DNA of 64,000 nucleotides from contig NC_067205.1 of the NCBI RefSeq assembly GCF_026262505.1, positions 24,991,693-25,055,692 of the forward strand, in the 5' to 3' direction. A model generated the notes under the pieces. It was not told the DNA's origin. It did not search any database and was given only the letters and a program-made list of their open reading frames with translations. Every line of letters begins with the position of its first letter. Positions within the stretch are counted from its first letter, which is position 1. Source of the stretch: Trichomonas vaginalis G3 (taxonomy: Eukaryota > Parabasalia > Trichomonadida > Trichomonadidae). Of this stretch, positions 49,528 to 58,644 are shown one piece after another. The translations under genes and the position numbers were made by a program.

Positions 49528-51387
49528 TTACTTCATGCAATGTTTTATTTCTGTGCCGTCTTCAAGTATGCCCCAATACTTACGCTTGGAGAGGACATGA
49601 ACTTCGGAAAATACCTTATCTAGCTTAAAACAGCCCATCTTTTCACCGACCATACCCATTTCAATGAGTTTGTTGTACCCTTCTTCGTTCGTCATGAGTG
49701 CGTCAATGTTCTCATAGTAAACCACAACTTTCGATTTGACTTCGGAGAAGAATTTGTTGTAGTTGTCAAGGACTGCCTTTGCGAACTGAGGGTAAGACCA
49801 ATGTTCGACAATAGGTTTTAATGTGGTTACTAAGCCACTTTGACCTTGAGTGAATTCGTACTTCAAAACAAAAGGAGAAAACCTTTCAACAAAGTTGTCG
49901 ACCTTCTCATAATGTTTACTCTTCATCTCTTGAGGTTTCTTAATGGAATATCCCCATGTCGAATTCATAAGCAATTTGAGTGTCATTGCAAGTTTGGGGT
50001 TTGAAGCTTTCCTAATATCATACAGTTGTTGTATGACTTTTCCAACTGTATAGTTCCTTCCCGGAAACTCACCATCTTCGTTTGGAATTCCAGTCGGAAT
50101 ATATTGGACAAACCTCATGTATGCAGCGTTAAGGTCGACATAGTATATTTTTTCGTTTGAGTCGAACTTGTCGCAACCAATTGGTCCAGTTTGTGGAAAT
50201 TCAAGTGAGTCTCTTATCTTCTGAGAAACTTCTCCTGTTATCTCATAAACATCGTCGAAGCAACCTGTTTCATATAAAACCTTCTGACCTAACTCAGATG
50301 CTCTCCAATACAATTTGACGTCAATTGGATGTCTCAATGGAAGTTTGTTTATAGCATCTTGAAGTTCTTGCAACCTCATTGGAAGTTCTTCTGGTTCAGG
50401 TTGGTATCCGAACAATCCAACTCCTTGTGGAATTGTGTACTTCTTTTGTACTAGAACTTTGTCTGGAACAACTTTTGGTCTTGCTAACAGTGAAAAGTTT
50501 GTTTCGTCTTTTGGTACAAAAGTTTCTGTCAGCTTGTCATCTGGAATTGGTTCCAACAAACCTTTCTCGAAAAGAATGTTTACAGCTCTGACAATGTTGC
50601 ACTTGCCTTTTCCGAACAATGGGTTTGTAAGACTTTCGTTCAACATGAAGTGGTTGTGGACAATTGCAATCTTCAACCATGGTAAGTCTTTGTCAACAAC
50701 ATAGTCGTCATGTGAAGAACCTTTAGCTGTAGGTATGTTGACTCGGATATTGACATTTGCCAACGGTGCAATTTTTGCCAATTGACCTCTGAGAATGTAC
50801 CTTGTCTTCACACATGACTCAAGATACTTCATCTTCTCATCTGTAACAAGACCAGAGTTCCTGAGACATGTAAGAATGCAAGGTTCATTGACAATTGTTT
50901 CAATTGAATTGTAAATTCCATACCTTGTCAAGTCAATGTCAGACTTATTTATGAACGGAAAGTATCCAGCATGTTGTCTGACTGCTTGAGGGTTAGGTTG
51001 GTACCATTCGAACTTGACACTTGCAATTCCTTCAATTGCATTCAAAATGTCTGAGTCGGAGTCAACCATTTGTTCTCTCTTTGTAGTCTTGAAAGCGTCA
51101 AGAAGTTTTGCAGCTGTTTGTTCATTGCCATTTGCATAGTAAATGTGACCATTCAAATCCGTTATGGTCAATCTGAGATTGTGTCCTTTCTTATTTCCGT
51201 CTTGAATTGCAGCAAGTACTCCCATGAAGCCTTCTTTGTTCTTTCCTTCGTCAAAGTTTACTGTAAAGGTTCGACCAGATGTAATTTGACTTCTAACTTC
51301 ACGGTACTTCTCATATGCATATCTTGTTCTTTCCATGGGAGCATGTGTGTCTTCACCTTTTCCTTTTTTCCTTCTCAAAGGATGCAA
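49528..51387 (-). pseudogene. Polinton protein-primed DNA polymerase B region
   Basis: Palm-domain motifs of family B polymerases in order: motif A YYVDLNAAYMR, motif B KLAMTLKLLMNSTWGYS, motif C in YYENIDALMTN, then a late KRKYWG. The long upstream part includes ILTCLRNSGLV and LGLFGYQPEPEE-type linker sequence. Polintons copy themselves with such an enzyme, primed by a terminal protein. Confidence 0.85.
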
Positions 51388-51405
51388 TTGTTCGTCATGT
51401 TTCCA

Positions 51406-51681
51406 TTAGAATCTGGCAAAGCCGTCGTGTCCTTCAACTTGAGGTTCACTAACATCGAAAGGCATGTCCATAAGACGTTCTTCTTCTAACCTCTCTAGTC
51501 TGTTTGGATAATTTGCACGTGCTGTTTCCAAATCCATTTCGTAGCGAAGACCAGACAATTTGTCATAGACTTTTATGGGTCTTCCCTTCCTATATTTAAA
51601 CTTCTTCGAAACTCTCCAACCATATCTTTGCAACTCTGCTTTTATTCTAGCAGACTTTCTATCCATTCTATATGGGGGCAT
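51406..51681 (-). CDS. Polinton small basic protein, 91 aa
   Basis: Start at 51681 (MPPYRMDRKSARIKAELQRYG), next to the TTTTTATTTTTATAAAA box shared with the helicase gene; the longer frame would read through that box. Arg/Lys-rich, ending GHDGFARF. Possibly a virion DNA-binding or capsid-maturation protein. Confidence 0.5.
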   Translation of the reverse strand: MPPYRMDRKSARIKAELQRYGWRVSKKFKYRKGRPIKVYDKLSGLRYEMDLETARANYPNRLERLEEERLMDMPFDVSEPQVEGHDGFARF

Positions 51682-51710
51682 TTTTATAAAAATAAAAAAA
51701 TATTTTTTCT

Positions 51711-52295
51711 TTACTTTACATAACCGCCTGCTGCCATAAGTCTTTGACGCCAACCCATACCAGCTAATGAAGGTTGACTTGGTTTAGTTTCCAAACTAAA
51801 CTTTGGTTTTGGTTTATCTTCAGTTTTTGGTTTTTCTTCTTCTATCGGTTTTTCGTCACTTTTCGGTTTCTCTGACTTTACCTCACCTGCAGGAACAGTT
51901 GTGTCGTCAACATCTTCATAAATATCATATGCCATTTGTTTTTGTTTTCCTTTCAACTTTTTGTGTTTGTTGTAAAGTTTAGAATATTTCGACTCTAAGT
52001 CAATGAGATGTTCTATAATGAACTGTTGGTCAGTGAAGTAAACTTTTCCATCTGTTGTCTCGAAAGCTCCTTCAGACTTCAATATTTTATTTGTGAGAGT
52101 CTGTTTCTTTTTTGAGATACTAGCCGTTCCATTTCTATGAAAAGTGACTTTATAGTTAGGGTTTGTATTTCCAGACCTGGCACTTTCTATTATTGAATTT
52201 TTCTCTTCATCTGTAAGTTCTTTGACAGGTTTTGACAATGGTTCTGAACTTTTTGTTTGTGGTGTCAAATCTACCGTTTCAACTTCTTCGGTCAT
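51711..52295 (-). CDS. Polinton unknown protein, 194 aa
   Basis: MTEEVETVDLTPQTKSSEP..., with a helical middle (FIIEHLIDLESKYSKLYNKHKKLKGKQKQ), a Lys/Glu/Pro-repeat linker (EKPKTEDKPKPKF) and the end GMGWRQRLMAAGGYVK. The leader TTTTTTACTGAGATGAA recurs before the gene at 52467. Probably a minor virion component by position. Confidence 0.5.
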   Translation of the reverse strand: MTEEVETVDLTPQTKSSEPLSKPVKELTDEEKNSIIESARSGNTNPNYKVTFHRNGTASISKKKQTLTNKILKSEGAFETTDGKVYFTDQQFIIEHLIDLESKYSKLYNKHKKLKGKQKQMAYDIYEDVDDTTVPAGEVKSEKPKSDEKPIEEEKPKTEDKPKPKFSLETKPSQPSLAGMGWRQRLMAAGGYVK

Positions 52296-52314
52296 TTCAT
52301 CTCAGTAAAAAATT

Positions 52315-52467
52315 TTAGTTTGGTTTGTTTTCAACTGGTTGTTGTTGTTTTTTAAGTCGGTCTAAAACTTCCTGAGGTATAGGAAGAACTTGACAAACAC
52401 GTTGTGTAACTGCTGGAAGCCGACAAATCCATCTTGAACCCATTTGTCTCAATGCTGTATTGTTCAT
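52315..52467 (-). CDS. Polinton small protein, 50 aa
   Basis: MNNTALRQMGSRWICRLPAV...QQQPVENKPN. Not recognised; supported by the repeated leader TTTTTTACTGAGATGAA just before its start. Confidence 0.4.
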   Translation of the reverse strand: MNNTALRQMGSRWICRLPAVTQRVCQVLPIPQEVLDRLKKQQQPVENKPN

Positions 52468-52492
52468 TTCATCTCAGTAAAAAACTTTACAT

Positions 52493-52900
52493 TCCCCACG
52501 TTTGAGGCGGTTGAGGTTGGTTATTGTTTACCCATTGTTGTGCATGGTTATATCCTCTGTTAAAGAATCTTTCACCTTGGTCCATATAGTGTCCTGCTTG
52601 GTTATAGTAGTCATTTGCTTTTTATAATAGTTTCCTGCTTGTCTTCCTACATTGTCCATCCATCCTTGAACTTTTCCTCTTGTTTCAGGATTTGGAATAA
52701 GATTTGTTGCATCTCGTGCTACATCCCAACCTTTCTGTACAGTTTGTATAATAGGTTGTGCTTTCTCTTTCAGTATACCTAATGTACTCAAAATCTTCCT
52801 TCCAACTCCAAATACACCTCTGGCTATTGTTCCCACTGCGGGCAAAAATCTGGATGCAACTCCTGCTAATGCGCCAAAAAACCCATTTCTTATAGGATAA
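52493..52900 (-). pseudogene. Polinton small Gly-rich, membrane-active-type protein region
   Basis: Contains GVFGVGRKILSTLGILKEKAQPI, GWDVARDATNLIPNP and a Gln/Asn/Tyr-rich tail. It resembles adenovirus pVI-like minor capsid proteins in shape and the 175 aa protein at 6659 in composition. Confidence 0.45.
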
Positions 52901-52902
52901 AA

Positions 52903-53863
52903 ATGACGAATCCAAACAAGGACCCCTATGTTTCTAAGGCAACAAAGAAAGCACTCATGGTAAAAATCTTTAGTTCAACACCAAATGCTTGGTTTATGGA
53001 TATCTTGGAAAACATTCCGAGGTATAGAGAAGATGGACCACCATACTGGCTAATATTTGTTGGTCAAAACACAAGATACTGTGAAGCCATACCATTATGG
53101 TCCAAAAATATTTTAGATGTGAAAACTGCTTTGACAATATTCGTTGACAAATACCATCCAACAAAACTGACATCTGACTGTGAAAGTTCTTTCAAATCAG
53201 ATGATGTAAAAAACTATCTGCGTTCAAAAAATGTAAACCAATATTTCATTGTCGACCAAAACCATTCTGCTCTTGGTGTCATTGACGGATGTATAAAAAT
53301 GTTAAGAGACTTAAACCAACCACAAGGTGGTGAAGCAAATGAAATGTCATATGACGACAAGTATAGACACTTCTCCCAAGCAAAGATGAGACAAGTTTTA
53401 AATATTTACAATAGCCGTAAACAAAAAGGTTTGGGAAACCACTCCCCTGAAGAAATGAAAAACAACCCTGACTTAGAGAAAGACTATATATTTAATAATT
53501 TAGTCAAAAGAGACAAACAAGAAAGAATGCCGGGCTTCAAACTTAAGAAAGGCGACAAAGTAAAATATAGAAATACCTAAACGCGACCCATATGAAAATA
53601 CTATTGACTATGACAACAATGGGAACCCGACAGGTACTCACATTCGTGTTCGTAAAAATAGAAGAAAGTATACAAGAGAATATTATGAAGTTTTAGGCAA
53701 ACATGGCAAAATGTACACACTGCAAGCAGAAGATAAAACTACTATTGTCAGACCTCGTTTCAAACTTGTCAAAGTTCAAGGTGGTATACTTTCAAAGACA
53801 GTTCCTAACAAATATAAGACAACTCCTGACGAATATGCTAAAGAAGTTGAAAATGACGACTAA
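52903..53863 (+). pseudogene. Polinton retroviral-type integrase region
   Basis: rve-type integrase sequence: WFMDILENIPRYRED, YWLIFVGQNTRYCEAIPL, KLTSDCESSFKSD, FIVDQNHSALGVID, then a basic GFKLKKGDKVK segment and a C-terminal chromo/SH3-like part (GTHIRVRKNRRKYTREYYEV, RPRFKLVKV). Matches the c-integrase expected near one end of Polintons. Confidence 0.85.
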
Positions 53864-55269
53864 GCATTTCTATACCATGCGTAAACTGTCATGTAAGGTG
53901 GCATGTAGTCTTTACTTTGTCCCGTTGTTTGTGTATATCCCGAAACGCGATGTGTATGGTTTCCTCCTCCCTCAGTGTTACTCCAGTAACAATTTATAGC
54001 AAACTTAACGTTGTCTTTAACATCATATCCTTTACCTTTTGTCATTGCTGACCAATCCCAATATCTATGCTTATGCCAACCTGCTTGAGATGTACTTAAA
54101 TCTATGTAGTGACTGTGTGCAGGTAAATTTTCACCTGAAATCGTTTTACTTCCACCTGTTTCCTTTGAAGAGTTTGCACAATACAAAAACCTGTCGACTA
54201 TTTGAGTCCAAGTTCCAAAACCTAAAACTGTTGCTGGATTTGTTGAATTCATTGACGTATAAATAGAGCCTATAGGATATAATGTTTGAAGTATTTCTGT
54301 CTTTAATGTTTGAAGCTCTGTTTTGTCTGCTTTCTTGTCATATAAATCTTGAGCAGTGAATTTAATATTATGTTCATCCTTCATGACATAAACATCTTTA
54401 CATCTAATGTTTCTCATCGTCGTTATGTCGTCATCCGATGTTAAACCTTGTGGAAAGTTAGGAGGTTTACAATATAATGCATCCCCACCAGTTTCTTCAA
54501 CCGTTCCTTCAATACTTTCTATAGCAACAGTTGTAAAACTTGTATGTGTATGGTTCTTATCTGCTTTCTTCTCTAACTCATCGTTAACATAAGTTTTATC
54601 TGCTTTAAGGTCTAAACATCCTGAAACCCATCCTGTATCGGCTTTAGTTTTTAAAATCTTCGATGTCCATTCATGGTACCAGTCAACCCTTTCTTTCATT
54701 TCGTTATCTTTTTCATCCACATATTCCTTATCTGCTTTCTTCTCTAACTTACTAGCCACATATTCCTTATCCGCTTTCTTTTCAAGGCTAACGTTTAAGT
54801 CTGTTATTTCAGATATAGAATGTGTATGAGTCTTTTTAGAATATTCGTTTTCAGCTCTCGTCACTTCACTTGACATTTTATTGTCAACATATGTTTTGTC
54901 TGCTAGTTCAGGATGAGTATGTTCTTTTGTTGCATAAGCATTGTTAGCTCTTTCTTCTTCTTTTGCTATTGCATCGTCTACATATTCTTTGTCAGCTTTG
55001 TTGTCAACATCTGCTTTCAAAAGAAGTTCATTTATAGGTTTCTCGTTTAAAGTTCCTTTTGTTGGATTTATACAGACAGTATTGTTCTTCTTGTCTTGAA
55101 ATAGAAACTCATCTGTCATTGGGTTTAATGTCAGTTTTAAGTTTCCTTCTTTCAATGACTCAGATATCTTAGAATAGTTTGAAAAGTTTGTTGTGTTCTT
55201 ATTTAGAGCTTGCATAATGAGTTGTCGGTTGTGTTGTATTTCTCTCATGGAAGCAATATCTTTCGACAT
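53860..55269 (-). CDS. Tail-collar-like fibre protein (Polinton)
   Basis: A 469 aa protein. After a leader (MSKDIASMREIQHNRQLIMQ) there are several copies of KKADKEYVD / ADKTYVDNKM / KTHTHS-type repeats (~residues 90-270) as in trimeric phage fibre shafts. The C-terminal region begins YPIGSIYTSMNSTNPATVLG, includes GENLPAHSHY and GGGNHTHRVS, and ends DYMPPYMTVYAWYRNA: the phage tail-collar/receptor-binding fibre signature. It would form a trimeric spike for host attachment. Looks whole. Confidence 0.85.
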   Translation of the reverse strand: MSKDIASMREIQHNRQLIMQALNKNTTNFSNYSKISESLKEGNLKLTLNPMTDEFLFQDKKNNTVCINPTKGTLNEKPINELLLKADVDNKADKEYVDDAIAKEEERANNAYATKEHTHPELADKTYVDNKMSSEVTRAENEYSKKTHTHSISEITDLNVSLEKKADKEYVASKLEKKADKEYVDEKDNEMKERVDWYHEWTSKILKTKADTGWVSGCLDLKADKTYVNDELEKKADKNHTHTSFTTVAIESIEGTVEETGGDALYCKPPNFPQGLTSDDDITTMRNIRCKDVYVMKDEHNIKFTAQDLYDKKADKTELQTLKTEILQTLYPIGSIYTSMNSTNPATVLGFGTWTQIVDRFLYCANSSKETGGSKTISGENLPAHSHYIDLSTSQAGWHKHRYWDWSAMTKGKGYDVKDNVKFAINCYWSNTEGGGNHTHRVSGYTQTTGQSKDYMPPYMTVYAWYRNA

Positions 55270-55287
55270 TTTTATTCTAGATAAAAT

Positions 55288-56100
55288 ATGCTTTCAATAG
55301 AAAAAGAAAATTCAAGAGTTGCTACAACTAAACCATTAGATGAACTTTTTACTAATGTCGGTCAAAAGTTTGAGACAGAGACCGTAAAGCATGAAGGCTA
55401 TCGTTTTGACTACCCATTAAGATGGCTAAGAGACCCATCTGTCACAAAAGCTATTGGCTTTCGTAGAATGAAGTTCATTTCAGAAGCCATACATGGTTTC
55501 CCATTTACGGTCGGTTTTGAAGTTAGATACTATAACAAAGAAAAACGTATGTATGAGAAATTTGAACAGGGAAAACTTTTACAAGTTAGTTTGCTTGTAA
55601 ACTTAGAAACAACTCTTCAAGCTTTTCAAAAAAAATAAACGATATCATATCGAATATGCAAACCAGTATAACATTGACGAAGGAGAATACCATCTCGATA
55701 TTATTTATGACAGGAAAAATGCAACTGTTAAATCAATAGAATAGAAGACCTTGGAGAAGACGTTTATATTTCTACAAATATAACAACTTGGCATGGTATA
55801 GATTTATGAGGATGTTAAATCAGCCTGCAGCATATCCAGTACACCAGACTTTTATGAAGTCGAAAACCCTAATGGAACATATGAAAATGTTTTTCGACCA
55901 AGATGCTATTATTGTTCATGCTTCATTTTCTGGCGCCCAAAACTTTCTTATGCTTGGCAAATGACTTTTACGAAAAACCTACAAAGTTATACGAACCACC
56001 AAGTGGAAGTATTTCAGACTTTCAAGTATGGTTTACTACAGATGGAAGAAAAAGAATAATTCCATTATACCATGCGTTTTTACTTAGAACTTAGTTTCAT
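55288..56100 (+). pseudogene. Second copy of the 48517-49377 protein, decayed
   Basis: Begins MLSIEKENSRVATTKPLDELFTNVG and has YRFDYPLRWLRDPSVTKAIGFRR; later YEPPSGSISDFQVWFTTDG and an end like that of the paralogue. The orientation is opposite to the first copy. Fossil copy. Confidence 0.7.
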
Positions 56101-56138
56101 ATACAACTACTATCGAACGGTAAAAATATAATTTTTTA

Positions 56139-56377
56139 ATACGGTTGAGGTGTTGGATTTGGTTGCCAACTTGACTGTGGTGCAGGTTCAGCTGTTGTAT
56201 AACAGGAGCTTGTTCTTCTGGTTCAGGGTCTTTAGGTATAATACCAACGAACTGACCTACTCTTTTACCAATATTTTTGACACCGTTCCATACTCCTCTT
56301 CCGACAGATTTTATTCCATTCCATATACCTCTTCCAACATTTCGAAAGAAGTTTCCTATCTTACTGAAGAAACCCAT
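56139..56377 (-). pseudogene. Polinton small amphipathic protein
   Basis: MGFFSKIGNFFRNVGRGIWN then GIKSVGRGVWNGVKNIGKRV: repeated Gly-x-x-x-Trp-Asn-Gly amphipathic helices, then a Pro/Glu/Gln linker. Looks like a membrane-lytic or core minor protein. Confidence 0.5.
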
Positions 56378-56400
56378 TTTACTATATGTAAAAATCTAAT

Positions 56401-56757
56401 GTCCGCCTAGTCTCTTACGTTTCCTGTTGAGTTCCATAGCATTCTTTAACTGGAGCTCATACATTCTGTTTCTCCTCTGGTAGAAAACATATTCTGGGTC
56501 AACTCCTGTGTTCGCGTCATCTGCATAAAGTTGTATTATCCCACTTCAGGGTTTGTATAAAACTCTGTCCATCTCATATTTGCATACCATGGTGGCAAAC
56601 CTAACGCAGCGTCATTTGACATGGCAGTTTGCATTTGTACATCTGTTGGCACTTGACCATAGTTTGCCATGCAGTTTGTATTCTAACTTCATTTGGAATA
56701 TTCTCTGGGTTTGGTTGTCCAGGTTGCTGTGCATTCGCTAAGTTCTGTGCGTCCATT
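56401..56757 (-). pseudogene. Polinton small virion-type protein region
   Basis: Begins MDAQNLANAQQPGQPNPENIP and includes LGLPPWYANMRWTEFYTNPEV and a basic KRKRLGGH-type end. Probably a minor virion protein; unknown family. Confidence 0.4.
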
Positions 56758-56779
56758 TAATATTAGATAAAAATATCTC

Positions 56780-56911
56780 TTACGAGTACATATACTGAAC
56801 ATTTGCAGGCATTGGTTCATCTTCATATTCTCTGTACTTTTCTGCCACGTCAAATAAATAAATGACACAATGGAAAAAACCTAAAACAAGTAGTCCTATT
56901 TCAAACCACAT
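56780..56911 (-). CDS. Small single-span membrane protein, 43 aa (Polinton)
   Basis: MWFEIGLLVLGFFHCVIYLF gives one membrane segment, followed by an acidic tail (EKYREYEDEPMP). It overlaps the 3' end of the methylase gene by 16 bases. Small membrane proteins are common in Polinton-type viruses. Confidence 0.45.
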   Translation of the reverse strand: MWFEIGLLVLGFFHCVIYLFDVAEKYREYEDEPMPANVQYMYS

Positions 56912-57714
56912 TTACTTACTAATAAAATTTCGTTATTGTGACACTTTCTCCGGTTTATAGGACCTCTCTCATATTCTATCTTGTCATATCTAAACACATA
57001 GTCATGTATGTCCTCTAACCATTTCATGACACTTTCCAAACCACTTTTATCGGATGTAAAGTAAAAGCATGGATGGTTATGTAAAACGTCTAAAGTTTCT
57101 AAAGAGTCTCTCAAAGTCCAGTCTACTTGGTATTGAAAATCCCATGTGTTATAGAACGGCGGGTCCACTATAAAGAAAACATTTTCCTTGTCTTTATATT
57201 TTTCATATAACTCTGTCCAATGACATCTCACAAACTCTATACCCTCAATATATTTTTCTATGTCCTCTTTGAAAACATTTGTATAGTTAAGATATAAAAC
57301 TTTTGACATAAGTGTTTCAATGTCATGAACTCTTATAGAACCACTATATAATAGTCTAGCAGATATACTATCCCAGTCTATATATTCTGCTTTTTTCAAA
57401 ACCTCTCTCACAATATTTTTCTTATCTAATGGTATACGTTCCATCTTACCTATCTGAATCTTTTCTTTTAACTCTTTCAATATTTTGTTTGTGTCTGGAA
57501 TATGTTTGAGACGGTTCATATAGTTGTCGAAGTCATTGCATATAATCTTTGAGTCAGGAAATATTGTATGGCACAAATGGGATATATAGAAACTTCCACC
57601 GAACAAATCTACAAATGTTAGACCATTCGGTAGTTTCTTAAGTTCTCTCAATATAATATCTTTACATTTACTCTTATTTCCAAAGAACGGTAACGGTGGT
57701 TTTGTAAAATTCAT
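56896..57714 (-). CDS. DNA N6-adenine methyltransferase, D12/Dam-like (Polinton)
   Basis: A 272 aa protein. Motif I-like region PPLPFFGNKSKCKDIILREL, FVDLFGGSFYISHLCH, and catalytic motif IV as VDPPFYNTWDF (DPP-Y/F type); a late FYFTSDKSGLESV. This is the alpha-type Dam/D12 class layout, which transfers methyl to adenine N6. It could mark element DNA or protect it from host or rival nucleases. Looks whole. Confidence 0.8.
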   Translation of the reverse strand: MNFTKPPLPFFGNKSKCKDIILRELKKLPNGLTFVDLFGGSFYISHLCHTIFPDSKIICNDFDNYMNRLKHIPDTNKILKELKEKIQIGKMERIPLDKKNIVREVLKKAEYIDWDSISARLLYSGSIRVHDIETLMSKVLYLNYTNVFKEDIEKYIEGIEFVRCHWTELYEKYKDKENVFFIVDPPFYNTWDFQYQVDWTLRDSLETLDVLHNHPCFYFTSDKSGLESVMKWLEDIHDYVFRYDKIEYERGPINRRKCHNNEILLVSKCGLK

Positions 57715-57830
57715 TTATATATAATAATAAAAATGTTTTTTCCTGAAAAGTGACAGAAAAGTGACAAAACATGAAAACATATATAATTTGTGAAAAGCGA
57801 CACATTATATAATGTTTTCGACCCAGAAGA

Positions 57831-58102
57831 AGTCTTCTCAAAGTATACTTCCTTGGAACGCCCGTAACTTTTCCTGTAGCGACGTTAGACCCTTACTTGT
57901 CCGGACAAAGTTATACTATTTTGAGTGCTCTACAAAAAAGTCAACGGCTGGCTCGTCCTCAGAAATTTTTTATGGGCTAGAGGGCACGAAGTGCCGGAGG
58001 CCCATCCCAAGAAAAAAAAAAAAAACTTCATTATACTAAACATCTTCAGGGCTAGAGGGCGCAACGCGCCTGGAGGCCCCACTACTTTTTTTTTTTTTTT
58101 TT
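57831..58102 (-). repeat. Polinton right terminal inverted repeat
   Basis: Reverse complement of 34158-34436, ending in a T-run. Differences cluster in the second GC-rich block (CCGGCACTTCGTGCC against CCAGGCGCGTTGCGCC). Confidence 0.9.
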
Positions 58103-58310
58103 CTTCGAACTAAGCCGATCGCTTCGCTCGCGGCTTCCGCGAATTACAGATCAGCAAAGATTTGAATCAAAATCTTCGAACTAAGCCGATCGCTTTGCTC
58201 GCGGCTTTCTTTATTATTTTAAATTTGCATATTTCCATCAAAAGTTCATAAGGTAAAAAATTTCGTTTATTTTTACTAAGAAAAAAAAGGTTTTTGATAA
58301 TAAATTTATT

Positions 58311-58541
58311 TTATTTCGAAAAAGTAGCAATAATCGTAAAAGGGTATTGATAGGCTTGCTAAAGTAACTAATTTTAGCTGTCAAATACTTTTGTATTTTG
58401 AAGTAAATTAGTATAAATTTGTTTTTACTTTTATTTCGAAAAAGTAGCAATAATCGTAAAAGGGTATTGATAGGCTTGCTAAAGTAACTAATTTTAGCTG
58501 TCAAATACTTTTGTATTTTGAAGTAAATTAGTATAAATTTG
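58311..58541 (+). repeat. Two copies of a 120-base tandem repeat
   Basis: Unit starts TTATTTCGAAAAAGTAGC, includes AGGCTTGCTAAAGTAAC and ends GTATAAATTTG; the copies are nearly identical. Lies in the right arm of the MITE 33984-58732. Confidence 0.9.
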
Positions 58542-58582
58542 ATATTATTTTAACTCCCTTTGAAAACCTCAATTTTCCATAC

Positions 58583-58644
58583 AGAGGGAACGGGAATAGC
58601 ATCCAATATTCCCTGAGAATGGTTGCGCATTCTCAGTTCCCTCT
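58583..58644. other. Perfect T-shaped cruciform (three-way junction)
   Basis: Outer stem AGAGGGAAC/GTTCCCTCT (9 bp). Arm 1 GGGAATA/TATTCCC with 8-base loop GCATCCAA; arm 2 TGAGAAT/ATTCTCA with 8-base loop GGTTGCGC. No unpaired base lies between the three stems (junctions 58591/58592, 58613/58614, 58635/58636). The geometry recalls the T-shaped ends of parvovirus genomes; there is no sign of such a virus here. Confidence 0.85.

Larger units (their letters stand above)
34158..58102. mobile_element. Polinton/Maverick element (fossil, ~23.9 kb)
   Basis: Terminal inverted repeats of ~275 bases begin with an A-run next to GTAGTGGGGCCTCCAGGCGC. The flanks ATCTTC (34152-34157) and TTCTTC (58101-58106) fit the usual 6-base target duplication with one change. 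Parts in order: large structural protein, major capsid protein, vertex-type protein, SF3 helicase, packaging ATPase, two KilA-N proteins, PolB, small virion-type proteins, retroviral-type integrase, tail-collar-like fibre, and adenine methylase. Many genes look whole, but the element as a whole is broken, with roughly ten breaks. The two terminal repeats are about 95 per cent alike by eye, which suggests a moderate rather than very old age. Confidence 0.95.

Noticed and set aside
58583-58644. Parvovirus-type terminal hairpin
   Set aside because: Only the geometry is similar; no replication or capsid genes of that group are present, and the hairpin lies within a MITE.
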